Source: G965225705 sp965225705 | GTDB taxonomy: Bacteria > Pseudomonadota > Alphaproteobacteria > Caulobacterales > Maricaulaceae | Length of the DNA stretch: 64,000 nucleotides | NCBI GenBank assembly: GCA_965225705.1 | Contig: OZ245325.1 | Location: forward strand, 744,001 to 808,000 | Direction: 5' to 3' | Shown: piece by piece, positions 43,829-53,108 of the stretch | Position numbering within the stretch: the first letter of the stretch is position 1 | Layout: every line of letters starts with the position of its first letter | Program-made: the position numbers and the translations under genes | The notes under the pieces: generated by a model | Databases searched by the model: none | Seen by the model: only the letters and a program-made list of their open reading frames with translations | What the model was told of the DNA's origin: nothing

Positions 43829-44221
43829 GATGCTCTTAACCTCCTGATCATGGTCCATAAATCTTGGTCTTTAAAGGATTAATGTAAAGATTTCCACAGA
43901 AAAAGAAAGAGTGTTCTACATGAAAATTCTTTTGTTCATGCCGTGGGTATATATGTTCAAAGATTTTTTTAAAGGAATCTGTGAATCGTGTGATTTTGTG
44001 TTGTGAGAGTGTTGTACGGGGTACAAAGAGGCAGTCAAATTATGAGGGGGAAGAAATATGGTGCATGTATGCTTACAGTATGGCGTGTCAGGTAAGGGGG
44101 AAGAGCAGAGGAAAAATTTCGGCCGACACTATGATTGAGGTTGACAAATGAAAGCTCAGGTTTTACATGCTCATCTCTTCTCTAATTTTATTTTGTCGTG
44201 CGTTTGAAGGAGTGCGGAATC
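43829..44221. promoter_or_regulatory. Divergent region upstream of rpmJ
   Basis: About 390 bp. TTGACA (44141-44146), 17-bp spacer and TACATG (44164-44169) form a reasonable promoter for rpmJ. AAGGAG at 44207-44212 is its SD. The rest shows no gene with an SD. Confidence 0.5.
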
Positions 44222-44347
44222 GTGAAGGTCAAAAGTTCTTTAAAATCCCTGAAACAGCGCCACCGCGCCTGCAAACTTATTCGTCGCAAGGGGCGTTTGT
44301 ATGTTATCAACAAACAAAACCCGCGCTTTAAAGCACGCCAGGGTTAA
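44222..44347 (+). CDS. rpmJ: 50S ribosomal protein L36
   Basis: A 41-aa basic protein, MKVKSSLKSLKQRH at the start and INKQNPRFKARQG at the end, of the C-minus type L36 found in many proteobacteria, which lacks the four-Cys zinc ribbon. The start is GTG, ten bases after SD AAGGAG. It stands alone, outside the ribosomal protein operon, as is common for this type. Confidence 0.94.
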   Translation: MKVKSSLKSLKQRHRACKLIRRKGRLYVINKQNPRFKARQG

Positions 44348-44424
44348 GTCTTTATAAAACCCTGATAAAGACACTTATCGGGGCAGGATCAGCCTCTCCT
44401 CAGTTCTTTGTAATTTCCCCTGTT

Positions 44425-44970
44425 TTATGTCTTTCCCTGACTCCCTCTGGACCAGGCTGTGCGTGTTTGTCCATAAATCAGGGCAGGGTGAGGGGGGATG
44501 CCCGGCAGACTGTCAACACGTTTCATGAAGCGCGCGCCGAGTTTTTCCGCAACACCAATAGAAGCTTTATTGTCCGGTGCAATACAATGACACACTTCAG
44601 GCCAGCCTAACACCTCAAAAGCATAATCAAGACAAACACGGGCAGCTTCGCTAGCAAAACCGCGTCTCCAGAAAGCAGGCGTTATGGACCAGCCGATTTC
44701 ACAAACAGGCCAACCCTCTGGTTGCCAGGGACCAACCCGTCCAACCCAGTGACCGGACGCTTTTTCAAAAACTGAAAAAAGGCCGGTCCCCCGTAAGGAC
44801 CAGTGCCCCATCATCATCGCCAGATTACGCCAGGACCCAGCCCTGTCCAGAGGATCACTGTTGAAATTTTTCATAACACGGGCATCACCCAGCATAAGGG
44901 CATAGCCCTCAAAATCATCCGCAGAGGGTTTGCGGAGAATAAGGCGTTGTGTTTCAAGAACAGGGTCCAT
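44425..44970 (-). CDS. GNAT acetyltransferase, RimJ/RimL-like
   Basis: An 181-aa acetyltransferase. ETQRLILRKPSADDFEGYALM, GRVGPWQPEGWPVCEIGWSITPAFWRRGFASEAARVCLDYAF and IAPDNKASIGVAEKLGARF show the GNAT fold with the acetyl-CoA loop (RRGFAS). The closest relatives by pattern acetylate ribosomal protein N-termini or small molecules. It starts 11 bp after the purB stop codon, so the two are probably one operon. Confidence 0.88.
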   Translation of the reverse strand: MDPVLETQRLILRKPSADDFEGYALMLGDARVMKNFNSDPLDRAGSWRNLAMMMGHWSLRGTGLFSVFEKASGHWVGRVGPWQPEGWPVCEIGWSITPAFWRRGFASEAARVCLDYAFEVLGWPEVCHCIAPDNKASIGVAEKLGARFMKRVDSLPGIPPHPALIYGQTRTAWSRGSQGKT

Positions 44971-44981
44971 AAGGGGTGATC

Positions 44982-46286
44982 CTATGTTGTCTCTGTTTTG
45001 AAAACACGGTCAAAAATTGTATCCACATGTTTGAAATGCCAGGCCAGATCAAAGAGCGCATCAAGCTCTTTTTCTGTAAGATGGTTTTGGATAGCAGGAT
45101 CTTTTTTTAGAAGCTCAGGAAAATCACCTTCCCCACGCCAGGCCCGCATGGCCTGTGTTTGCACGAGACGGTAGGCGTCTTCGCGACTGACACCTTTTTG
45201 GGTAAGTGCCAGCAGGATACGTTGTGAGTTATAAAGTCCCCCGGAACGGTTGAGATTGTTCAGCATATTTTCAGGATAAACAACAAGGTTCTCAATGACA
45301 GAAGCCAGGCGGTGCAGGGCAAAGTCAAGATGTGTTGTGGCATCCGGGGCAATGCCGCGTTCAACACTGGAATGAGAAATGTCGCGTTCATGCCATAAAG
45401 CAACATTTTCCAGAGCTGGCATGACACCACTGCGGACAAGGCGCGCAAGTCCGGTGAGGTTTTCTGTCAAAACAGGGTTACGTTTATGGGGCATAGCAGA
45501 AGAACCTTTCTGGCCTTTTGAGAAAAATTCTTCGGCTTCCAGAACCTCTGTACGCTGAAGATGACGAATTTCAACAGCCAGACGCTCAACAGAGCTTGCT
45601 ATCACCGCAAGACTGCTAAAAAAAGCAGCATGGCGATCACGGGGAATCACCTGTGTTGAGATGGGATCGGGCACAAGTCCCATTTTTTCTGCCACATATT
45701 TCTCTACAAAAGGGTCAATATTGGCAAAAGTTCCCACAGCACCAGAGAGCGCACAGGTGGCGATTTCTTCGCGTGCTGTCTCAAGGCGCCTGCGATTACG
45801 GGAAAACTCAGCATAAGCCTGGGCAAGCTTTAAGCCAAATGTCACAGGTTCTGCATGAATACCATGACTCCGCCCTATGCAAGGCGTATACTGATGCTCA
45901 AACGCCCTTTTTTTGAGAGCAGCAAGAAGCCTTTCTGTACCTTCAAGGAGAATATCGCTGGCCCGCGTCAGCTGAACAGCAAGACAGGTGTCTAAAATAT
46001 CAGAAGATGTCATGCCCTGATGAACAAAGCGTGCCTCGGGACCTATATGTTCTGCGAGAGAGGTGAGAAAAGCGATGACGTCATGCTTAACTTCCTGTTC
46101 TATTTCCTCAATACGCCTCAGATCAAAGCCCCCCTTTTGTCGGATGACTTCGGCAGCTGATTGTGGGATAATACCTAAATAGGCAAGGGCATCACAGGCA
46201 TGTGTTTCCAGATCAAGCCATATGTGATATTTACTTTTATCAGACCATAAATCAACCATAACAGGGCGGCTATAACGGGGTATCAT
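44982..46286 (-). CDS. purB: Adenylosuccinate lyase
   Basis: Catalyses two fumarate-releasing steps of purine synthesis (SAICAR to AICAR, and adenylosuccinate to AMP). The 434-aa protein starts MIPRYSRPVMVDLWSD, the usual alphaproteobacterial PurB N-terminus, and has TSSDILDTCLAVQL, the catalytic His region GRSHGIHAEPVTFG and the superfamily signature GQKGSSAMPHKRNP. I rejected an upstream in-frame start that would add 34 hydrophobic residues. Confidence 0.97.
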   Translation of the reverse strand: MIPRYSRPVMVDLWSDKSKYHIWLDLETHACDALAYLGIIPQSAAEVIRQKGGFDLRRIEEIEQEVKHDVIAFLTSLAEHIGPEARFVHQGMTSSDILDTCLAVQLTRASDILLEGTERLLAALKKRAFEHQYTPCIGRSHGIHAEPVTFGLKLAQAYAEFSRNRRRLETAREEIATCALSGAVGTFANIDPFVEKYVAEKMGLVPDPISTQVIPRDRHAAFFSSLAVIASSVERLAVEIRHLQRTEVLEAEEFFSKGQKGSSAMPHKRNPVLTENLTGLARLVRSGVMPALENVALWHERDISHSSVERGIAPDATTHLDFALHRLASVIENLVVYPENMLNNLNRSGGLYNSQRILLALTQKGVSREDAYRLVQTQAMRAWRGEGDFPELLKKDPAIQNHLTEKELDALFDLAWHFKHVDTIFDRVFKTETT

Positions 46287-46341
46287 CAGAGTTCGTCCTT
46301 CAGAAAAAAGAAAAGTAAAAACAAAGAAAAAACAGGCGCTC

Positions 46342-47784
46342 TTACCCTTTAGGCCTGTGAACAGAGTGAAAGATAAGTTCCCCGCCACGATTGATCAGAA
46401 GAAGAACAGGTTTGTCGTTTTTTGAAGCTGCTTTGGCACGTGCATTGGCTCCTTCAGGTGTAGAAACAGCTTCCCAGGCAACTTTTTCTATAACATCACC
46501 AACACGGATTTTACCTGCTGCGTCACTTTTTGGGTTAATACCCGTTACCAAAACGCCCTCAACATCGCTGGCAATAGTATATTGCTCACGTAGTGTATCA
46601 TCCAGACTGACAAGGGTAAGGCCTAAAATGGTTGTCTGATGAGAAGGGGAATTGTGGGGAGTCTTTATGTCTTTTTTTTCAGCTAAGACAGGCTTTTCCA
46701 AAGTGCCCACAATAAGTTGGGCGGAAAACCGTTCACGCCCTCTCAGGAAATCAAGCGTAACCTGTGTGCCAGGAGGTGTGGCAGCCGTTATGCGGGGTAA
46801 CATACGATCATTCTCAATAGGTTTGCCCGACAGATTTAAAAGCAAATCACCAACCTGAAGACCAGCCTTATAGGCCGGACCATTCGGTTTTACAGATTTC
46901 ACAAGGGCACCTGAGGGAGTTTTAAGGCCATAACTTTCCGCAATCGCAGGTGTCACAGTTTGAACACGTACGCCAAGCCAGCCCCGCCTTGTCTCACCAT
47001 ATTCAAGTAATTGCCGGACAATGGGACGCACAAGATTGGCAGGTGTCGTGAAGCTTATACCAACACTATAGCCGGTGGGTGAAAGAATAGCAGTGTTGAC
47101 ACCTATAACATGGCCCTCAAGATTAAAGAGAGGACCCCCTGAATTGCCACGATTGATAGCAACATCTGTTTGGATGAAATCATCATAATTACCCTGATGA
47201 ATGTCTCTGTTTCTTGCAGAAATGACACCAGCCGTTAAAGAGCCACCATAACCAAAAGGATTACCAATCGCTATCACCCAGTCCCCGACACGAACAGAAT
47301 CAGAATCACCAAAACTTACAAAAGGAAGGGGAGTCGTCGCTTTAACACGTAAAATAGCAATATCAGTTGCTTCATCATGACCAACAAGATCAGCAACCAG
47401 ACGTTGCCCGTCGGAGAGTGTGACCTCAATAATATCAGCTTCTTCAATCACATGATTATTGGTGATGATAATACCATCCGGGTCAATAATGAAGCCGGAC
47501 CCCAGGGCATTGGTTGTCCCCGATCCACCACCAAGGAAATCATTAAATCTTTCCAGGGGTGAACCTGGGGGAAAGGCTGGAAGTTCTCCACTTTCATGAA
47601 GATTTTGTGAGGTTGAAATATTCACAACTGCTGGTGAAAGTTTTTCTGCAAGCTCTGCAAACCCCTTAGAAAAATCACTTTGACGTGAAGAAGGAGGCTG
47701 CTGGGCAAAACCTGTAGGCCTTATCAGAGGAAAAAGAAAAAGACCCCAAATCAAAGCTTTAGAAAAAAAGCGCAGAATATTCAT
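46342..47784 (-). CDS. Periplasmic Do-type serine protease/chaperone (DegP/DegQ)
   Basis: HtrA-family envelope quality-control protease. The 480-aa protein has a signal peptide (about 1-28), a trypsin-like domain with the triad His111 (TNNHVIE), Asp141 (TDIAIL) and Ser215 (NRGNSGGPL), and two PDZ domains (about 285-380 and 395-475). ATG 47784 fits the signal peptide; a start 63 bp upstream is unlikely. It follows hflC on the same strand, together forming an envelope-proteolysis group. Confidence 0.94.
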   Translation of the reverse strand: MNILRFFSKALIWGLFLFPLIRPTGFAQQPPSSRQSDFSKGFAELAEKLSPAVVNISTSQNLHESGELPAFPPGSPLERFNDFLGGGSGTTNALGSGFIIDPDGIIITNNHVIEEADIIEVTLSDGQRLVADLVGHDEATDIAILRVKATTPLPFVSFGDSDSVRVGDWVIAIGNPFGYGGSLTAGVISARNRDIHQGNYDDFIQTDVAINRGNSGGPLFNLEGHVIGVNTAILSPTGYSVGISFTTPANLVRPIVRQLLEYGETRRGWLGVRVQTVTPAIAESYGLKTPSGALVKSVKPNGPAYKAGLQVGDLLLNLSGKPIENDRMLPRITAATPPGTQVTLDFLRGRERFSAQLIVGTLEKPVLAEKKDIKTPHNSPSHQTTILGLTLVSLDDTLREQYTIASDVEGVLVTGINPKSDAAGKIRVGDVIEKVAWEAVSTPEGANARAKAASKNDKPVLLLINRGGELIFHSVHRPKG

Positions 47785-47974
47785 ATGATATAATCCGTAC
47801 ACACATGTATGCCCTTTTTTGACAGAGTTTTGGGGCAGCAGAAGCAAAGGGCTTCTTTCCAGAAAAATACGTTATAAACGTATCAGTATTTTTAGCATAT
47901 ATTTTCTTTTTACATCTGTTTTTAGAGAATTTTACAAGAAAAAACCATCGAAACTTTGAGAGTTTATAAGAGAC

Positions 47975-48937
47975 TCACTTTTCCCCTTCAGGGTTTTTCA
48001 TATAACGGAAGAAATCACTGTCCGGGGAGAGAACAAAGGATGTTCCTTCTTTTAAAGCATGCTCGTAGGCTTTAAGGGAGCGGGAAAACGTATAAAATTC
48101 TGGATCCAGCTCATAAGCCCTGGCATAAATATCCGTCCGTTCAGCATCTCCCTGACCACGCAGACGTTCTGCATCGCGTTGTGCTTCTGCCTTAATTACA
48201 ATAACCGCACGATCTGCTTCGGCGCGTCGTGTGCGTGCCCGTTCTTCACCTTCTGCACGGATGAGAGCTGCCTGTTGATGACGTTCTGTACGCATACGTT
48301 CAAAAACACGCTTTTCATTGGCATCGGGCAAATCTGCACGCTTGATACGGACATCAATAATTTCAAGGCCAAGCCCTGTTTCTATTTTTGATGTGTTTTT
48401 GTTATCTTCGCTTGCCTCTGAAGGCTCAGTATCTCCAGCCTGGACGCGTTCCTGTTGTGCAGCTTCATTGGCAAGGTTGCGAATAGCAACCATAAGATCT
48501 GCCCGTTTTCCAGAGATAATATCCTGACTTTCAGCCTTACCCAGGATGTTGCGGAGCGCAGAGTTTAAAATTTCTGATAAACGCAAACGTGCACCCGCCT
48601 CATTACGTACAGTGCGGTAATATTTCAAAGGATCAACAATGCGATAGCGTGCAAAAGCATCAACAACAAGACGCTCCTGGTCGGCAGCCACAATTTCTTT
48701 TGGCGGGATATCCAGTTCAAGGTTACGCTTGTCAAAATAAATAACTTCCTCAAGAAGGGGCCATTTGATGTGCAGGCCCGCCTCAGGAGGAGCATCCCAT
48801 GCATTAACAACCCTTTGTGCTTTACCCAGTCTTAAAACAAGGGCCTGGCGCCATTGATCAACGATGAAAAGAGAGGAGCCAAAAGCCAGGACAGAAATGG
48901 CAAGAATAAGTAAAAAAACAGGCAAAATCTTTTTCAT
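47975..48937 (-). CDS. hflC: FtsH modulator HflC
   Basis: A 320-aa SPFH/prohibitin-family membrane protein that with HflK forms a cage around FtsH. A single N-terminal transmembrane segment (about 5-25) is followed by the band-7 domain (VDQWRQALVLRLGK, LEIIDVRIKRADLP) and a long Arg/Ala/Glu coiled coil (ERMRTERHQQAALIRAEGEERARTRR). The end SDFFRYMKNPEG is typical. The ATG overlaps the hflK stop codon (ATGA). Confidence 0.96.
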   Translation of the reverse strand: MKKILPVFLLILAISVLAFGSSLFIVDQWRQALVLRLGKAQRVVNAWDAPPEAGLHIKWPLLEEVIYFDKRNLELDIPPKEIVAADQERLVVDAFARYRIVDPLKYYRTVRNEAGARLRLSEILNSALRNILGKAESQDIISGKRADLMVAIRNLANEAAQQERVQAGDTEPSEASEDNKNTSKIETGLGLEIIDVRIKRADLPDANEKRVFERMRTERHQQAALIRAEGEERARTRRAEADRAVIVIKAEAQRDAERLRGQGDAERTDIYARAYELDPEFYTFSRSLKAYEHALKEGTSFVLSPDSDFFRYMKNPEGEK

Positions 48938-50052
48938 TTCTGGACTCCCCCACTTGTGTTTTGCTGGTGAGCGGTTTGCGTTTTCTTCATAAGCTGGTCA
49001 AGAGGAAGATACGGAACAACACCTTTTTGGGCAGAAGGGTCAAGGAGAATTTTGTCTGTTTTGTTCAGAACATCTTCCATAGTTTCCAGATAAAGGCGTT
49101 CACGGGTTACAAGAGGTGCTTTGGCATAAGCACTCTGGATGGAGCGGAAACGATCTGCTTCCCCTTCGGCTTCAGCAATAACACGGCTTTTATAAGCTTC
49201 TGCATTTTCACGGATTCTGGCTGCATCACCCCGTGCTTTAGGGACAACATTATTGTGATATTCATTTGCTTTGTTAAGCGCTGCTTCTGCATCCTGCCCG
49301 GCATTGACAACATCACGAAAGGCATCAATGACAGGGCTTGGTGGGTCTGCTTTTTGTAACTGAACCTCACGAATCTGAATGCCCGCATTATAATCGTCCA
49401 GGGTTTTTTGGATGAGGTTGAGGGCTTCATCCTGAATAAACTGACGCCCTTTTGTGATAATGGGCTCTAAGGCATTACGACCTATTGTCTCCCGCATAGC
49501 ACTTTCTGCTACAGCTTTGACCGCTTTGGCAGGCTCATGGATATTAAAAAGATAAGCTTTGGCATCTTTGATTCGCCACTGAACCGTGAAATGAATATTC
49601 ACAATATTTTCATCCCCTGTCAGCATATAGCTTTCTGCCTCTATATCACGAATATTAGATCCGGACTTGCCTGTCTTCTGAAAACCGATTTCATCTGTGT
49701 GAATAAGCTCTATATTGACGGTTTTAAGGCTTTCAACAGGAGAGGGAGCTTTCCAGCGTAGTCCAGGATCAGTCGTGCGTGCATATTCACCAAAACGTAA
49801 AACAACACCACGTTCCCCTTCGCGTACAACATACCATACACCTGTTTTGGGAAGAGCTATCCAGGCTATGAATAGCAGAAGTAAAATACCCATAACAATT
49901 TTTGTGATGCTAGGTCCATCTCCACCAAGAAGGTTTTGTTGCAGGCCCTTCATCAGATCATGAGGCTCAGGTGGTTCCCCATCAGGCTGTTGTTTCCAGG
50001 GGCTGTTATCTTCCTGAGAAGAGTTGTTTCCTGATTGCTGGGTCCAGGGCAT
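48934..50052 (-). CDS. hflK: FtsH modulator HflK
   Basis: A 372-aa partner of HflC. A Pro/Gly/Gln-rich N-terminus of about 55 residues precedes one transmembrane segment (ITKIVMGILLLLFIAWIALP) and a band-7 domain with VREGERGVVLRFGEYARTTDPGLRWKAP and RDVVNAGQDAEAALNKANEY. SD aagga precedes the ATG. It overlaps hflC by four bases and follows folA and thyA. Confidence 0.96.
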   Translation of the reverse strand: MPWTQQSGNNSSQEDNSPWKQQPDGEPPEPHDLMKGLQQNLLGGDGPSITKIVMGILLLLFIAWIALPKTGVWYVVREGERGVVLRFGEYARTTDPGLRWKAPSPVESLKTVNIELIHTDEIGFQKTGKSGSNIRDIEAESYMLTGDENIVNIHFTVQWRIKDAKAYLFNIHEPAKAVKAVAESAMRETIGRNALEPIITKGRQFIQDEALNLIQKTLDDYNAGIQIREVQLQKADPPSPVIDAFRDVVNAGQDAEAALNKANEYHNNVVPKARGDAARIRENAEAYKSRVIAEAEGEADRFRSIQSAYAKAPLVTRERLYLETMEDVLNKTDKILLDPSAQKGVVPYLPLDQLMKKTQTAHQQNTSGGVQK

Positions 50053-50146
50053 AAAAGTTCCTTCATATTTTCTACAACAGAGAGATTTTATATTAGATAG
50101 GGCTATGATGTCTGTGAGACAAGAGGAAATATCACGAAGGTTGTTT

Positions 50147-50674
50147 TTAAAGGTTACGTTTCAGGGTTCTCATGATAAAATGATGATCATCCTTTGAGGT
50201 TTTTTTAAAAGTCAGACGCTCTGTCTCAGACCATTCATCTTCCTGAAAGTCAGGGAACCAGGTATCTCCTTTGGGGCGGGCCTCAACCTCTGTCAAATAA
50301 AGCGTATCTGCATAGGGCAGGGCAAGGCTGTAAAGGGCTTTCCCCCCCATAACAATAATTTCCTGAGCTTCGGAAGCCTGTGCCAGATTTCGTGCATGTG
50401 CAAGCATCTCCAAAAAATCTGTAAAAACCTCAGCACCAGAAGCCAGATAATCAGCCTTACGTGTCAGAACAAGGTTGGGGCGACCGCTCAGGGCAGATTT
50501 AAGGCTTTCCCAGGTTTTTCTCCCCATAAGAACAGGTTTGTCCAAAGTACGTTTTTTGAAGGTTTTCAAATCTGTTGATAAATGCCAGGGCAGTTTTCCC
50601 TGATAGCCAATCACGCCGTTTGTGGCGCGTGCAGCAATAAGGGCCAGGAGGGGGGGCGTATTGTCCTGCTTCAT
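50147..50674 (-). CDS. folA: Dihydrofolate reductase
   Basis: Reduces dihydrofolate to tetrahydrofolate. The 175-aa protein has the family pattern ALIAARATNGVIGYQGKLPWHLSTDLKTFKKRT, VLMGRKTWESL and IIVMGGKALYSLALPYADTLYLTEV. It overlaps the thyA stop by four bases, so the dTMP-cycle enzymes are translationally coupled. Confidence 0.97.
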   Translation of the reverse strand: MKQDNTPPLLALIAARATNGVIGYQGKLPWHLSTDLKTFKKRTLDKPVLMGRKTWESLKSALSGRPNLVLTRKADYLASGAEVFTDFLEMLAHARNLAQASEAQEIIVMGGKALYSLALPYADTLYLTEVEARPKGDTWFPDFQEDEWSETERLTFKKTSKDDHHFIMRTLKRNL

Positions 50675-51465
50675 ACAGCAACCTCCGCTTTGATATGGGG
50701 CCAGGCTTTATAATTTTTGAGTTTGAAGTCTTCATACTGAAAAGCAAACAGATCCTTTTTATCAGGGTTGATATGCATGCGGGGGAGTTCATAAGGACGA
50801 CGTTCAAGTTGAAGACGCGCCTGATCCAGATGATTATGATAAAGATGGAGATCACCAAAAGTGTGAACAAAATCACCGGGTTTGAGGTTTGTGACCTGGG
50901 CTATCATGAGAGTTAAGAGAGCATAAGAGGCAATATTGAAAGGAACACCTAAAAAAAGATCAGCTGATCTTTGATAGAGCTGACAGTTAAGCCGCCCCTC
51001 AAGGACCTGAAACTGGAAAAGGCAATGACAGGGAGGAAGTGCCATAGCATCCAGTTCACCGGGATTCCAGGCAGAGACCACCATACGGCGTGAATGGGGA
51101 TTGTTTCTGATCTGGTCGAGAAGAGAGGTGATTTGATCAATATGTTGTCCATCAGGTGTAGGCCAGCTCCGCCACTGGCGACCATAGACAGGGCCAAGAT
51201 CACCTTTCTCATCGGCCCATTCATCCCATATTCGTACACCATTTTCTTTGAGATAGTTGATGTTTGTATCACCTTTTAAAAACCACAAAAGCTCATAAAT
51301 GATAGAGCGGAGATGAAGTTTTTTTGTCGTCAGAAGGGGAAAAACTTCAGCAAGGTCAAACCTTATCTGACGTCCAAAAACAGATCGTGTGCCAACACCT
51401 GTGCGGTCAAGCCTGTCGACTCCCTTGTGGAGAACATTGTCTAAAAGCTCAAGATAGATGTGCAT
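50671..51465 (-). CDS. thyA: Thymidylate synthase
   Basis: Makes dTMP from dUMP using methylene-tetrahydrofolate. The 264-aa protein has DRTGVGTRSVFGRQIRFDL, ELLWFLKGDTNINYL, the active-site Cys in ALPPCHCLFQF, and QLYQRSADLFLGVPFNIASYALL, all standard. It is the first gene of the minus-strand run thyA-folA-hflK-hflC-degP. Confidence 0.98.
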   Translation of the reverse strand: MHIYLELLDNVLHKGVDRLDRTGVGTRSVFGRQIRFDLAEVFPLLTTKKLHLRSIIYELLWFLKGDTNINYLKENGVRIWDEWADEKGDLGPVYGRQWRSWPTPDGQHIDQITSLLDQIRNNPHSRRMVVSAWNPGELDAMALPPCHCLFQFQVLEGRLNCQLYQRSADLFLGVPFNIASYALLTLMIAQVTNLKPGDFVHTFGDLHLYHNHLDQARLQLERRPYELPRMHINPDKKDLFAFQYEDFKLKNYKAWPHIKAEVAV

Positions 51466-51589
51466 GGTGCTGATATCTCCTTATATGTTGTTCTTATCCC
51501 TGTTTATATCAGGTTGTGCAAGAATAATATGGTCTGGCCTCTTTTCAAAGGGAAGAGCATGGCCTATATTAAAAAGGCTGATTTATGTC

Positions 51590-51890
51590 AGCTATGGTAA
51601 TAAACGCATGTAGAATAAGCGGGCTGGACCCGGGGGCGGTTCCCGGCGGCTCCACCAATCCCTTTTCTCCTTTATTTTGAGAAGAAGCTTTATAGGGGGC
51701 CGATATAGGATCGACAGACGTGTAAAGGCATGTTTTTACCCGGGTAGGGCCCGTTACAGGCCTAAATTTGATAGTTGCCAATGACAACTATGCTGAAGGG
51801 GTTGCTCTCGCTGCCTAGTCGGCGCAAGCACTCCGCTTGAAGTCCTGGGCCGTTAGCAGGCCCCGGCGGGGCCTGGGGGGTGCCTGGCAA
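51590..51890 (+). ncRNA. ssrA: Transfer-messenger RNA, circularly permuted two-piece form
   Basis: The acceptor piece comes first, ending CGGCTCC-A-CCA with mature 3' end at 51657. After a 38-base intervening segment the coding piece begins GGGGCCG at 51696. These pair as a 7-bp acceptor stem with a G3-U70 wobble, the alanine identity element. The tag frame runs from GCC at 51777 to TAG at 51816-51818 and encodes ANDNYAEGVALAA. GC-rich pseudoknot-type stems follow to about 51880. Outer ends are approximate. Permuted two-piece tmRNA is the norm in alphaproteobacteria. Confidence 0.92.
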
Positions 51891-52021
51891 CAGAAACCTC
51901 CCTTTTTGTTTTGTATTTGACCTGTATTTTAGGTGAAAAAGGTTTTAAACAATATGTCTTGCCCTCTTGACAAAAAATGTTCAAAAGGGCGTATTCACCT
52001 TTTCACCATAAGGGTCCATTT

Positions 52022-52504
52022 ATGACTCAGGATCTCATCCACTATGATGTTTTGACTCAACAGGCTCTGCGGGGCCTTATACAAAAGGCTCTTGCTCTTG
52101 TTGAGAAAGAGGGGTTGCCTGGTGATCATCATTTTTACATTACCTTTTCTACAGGATTTAAGGGCGTAGATATAGGTGATGACCTGTTGCAACGCTATCC
52201 TGATGATATGACCATTGTTTTAGAGCATCAGTTCTGGGACTTAAAAACAGAGGGTGAAGCTTTTGAAGTCACCCTCAAATTTGGAAGTGTCCCTAAATTT
52301 TTACGTATCCCTTATGAGTCCATTGTGCGCTTTCATGATCCTTCTGTAGGCTTTACGCTTCAGTTTCCCTCTCTCGATTCTTCTGAACAAGAACAGGAAA
52401 GCAAAGACACGCCTGCTTTAGGTGGTGAGCCAGGGGAAAAAGATCAAAAAGAAGAAACAGCAACCGCTGATGTCGTCTCCCTTGATTCTTTTCGTAAGAA
52501 ATAG
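52022..52504 (+). CDS. sspB: ClpXP adaptor SspB (alphaproteobacterial type)
   Basis: Delivers tmRNA-tagged proteins to ClpXP. The 160-aa protein has the alphaproteobacterial SspB core: YDVLTQQALRGLIQKAL, KEGLPGDHHFYITFSTGFKGV, MTIVLEHQFWDL and IPYESIVRFHDPSVGFTLQF. An acidic linker follows, then the C-terminal ADVVSLDSFRKK, the ClpX-binding tail. ATG 52022 is preferred over 51977, which would add basic residues before the conserved start. The gene directly follows ssrA, which makes the tags it recognises. Confidence 0.92.
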   Translation: MTQDLIHYDVLTQQALRGLIQKALALVEKEGLPGDHHFYITFSTGFKGVDIGDDLLQRYPDDMTIVLEHQFWDLKTEGEAFEVTLKFGSVPKFLRIPYESIVRFHDPSVGFTLQFPSLDSSEQEQESKDTPALGGEPGEKDQKEETATADVVSLDSFRKK

Positions 52505-52944
52505 AATGCATGTTGGTTCGGAACTGATGAGCTTTAAGCTGCCAGAGCTGGATCAGTGGAGACACTGAGGGCATAGCCGGGGTCTTTCAGAAAGAGAAAG
52601 ACGTTATATTCGTTGTAAAAGCCCGGCGGTTTTTTTTCTGTACTCCAAATTTAAGGTGAGGCATTTTCTTTTAGCTTCTCAAATTAAGAAGGGGCTGAGG
52701 AGAAGAGCCAATATCGCGTCTTTCCGGATGAGAGCGGTGTACCAGACCCGGGGTATAAACACCTGCCTGCCACTGGCTTATAAAATTTTATGTGTCTCAA
52801 ACCTCAACACCCCGAAAAAACACCTCAGATCAATATATCTGCGATTTATTTCATAATTATTTATTAAAACTCTATTGACTATTTAAGATGAATATTATTT
52901 TATAAAGCAGGTTAAATTTATGTTTTTTTGGGAGTTATGATTCT
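52505..52944. other. Intergenic region between sspB and the receptor gene
   Basis: About 440 bp without a supported gene. A possible weak sspB terminator (GCC/GGC with an eight-T run) lies near 52610-52640. The right 150 bp are AT-rich and probably contain the receptor promoter; the SD GGGAG at 52930-52934 lies at the end. Confidence 0.45.
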
Positions 52945-52969
52945 ATGTATTTGATTTCTAAGGTAAAAT

Positions 52970-52980
52970 CCCCCCCCCCC
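52970..52980. repeat. C11 homopolymer in the receptor N-terminal coding region
   Basis: Eleven C, the longest homopolymer of G or C in the window. It lies 22 bp after ATG 52945 (SD GGGAG at 52930-52934). The ATG frame hits TAG at 52984-52986, while the receptor frame is open across the tract. One more C, or two fewer, would fuse them. Confidence 0.9.
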
Positions 52981-53108
52981 TCATAGGGCGTGACGCACAG
53001 GGGGCTGTTCGGCAACAGTCATCATCTCAACACATCTCTCCTAAGGGCAGTTCGCAAAAAAAGCGTGCTGCTCTTTTTCGTTGTGCGAGCTTTCTTGGTT
53101 TTTCAGGT

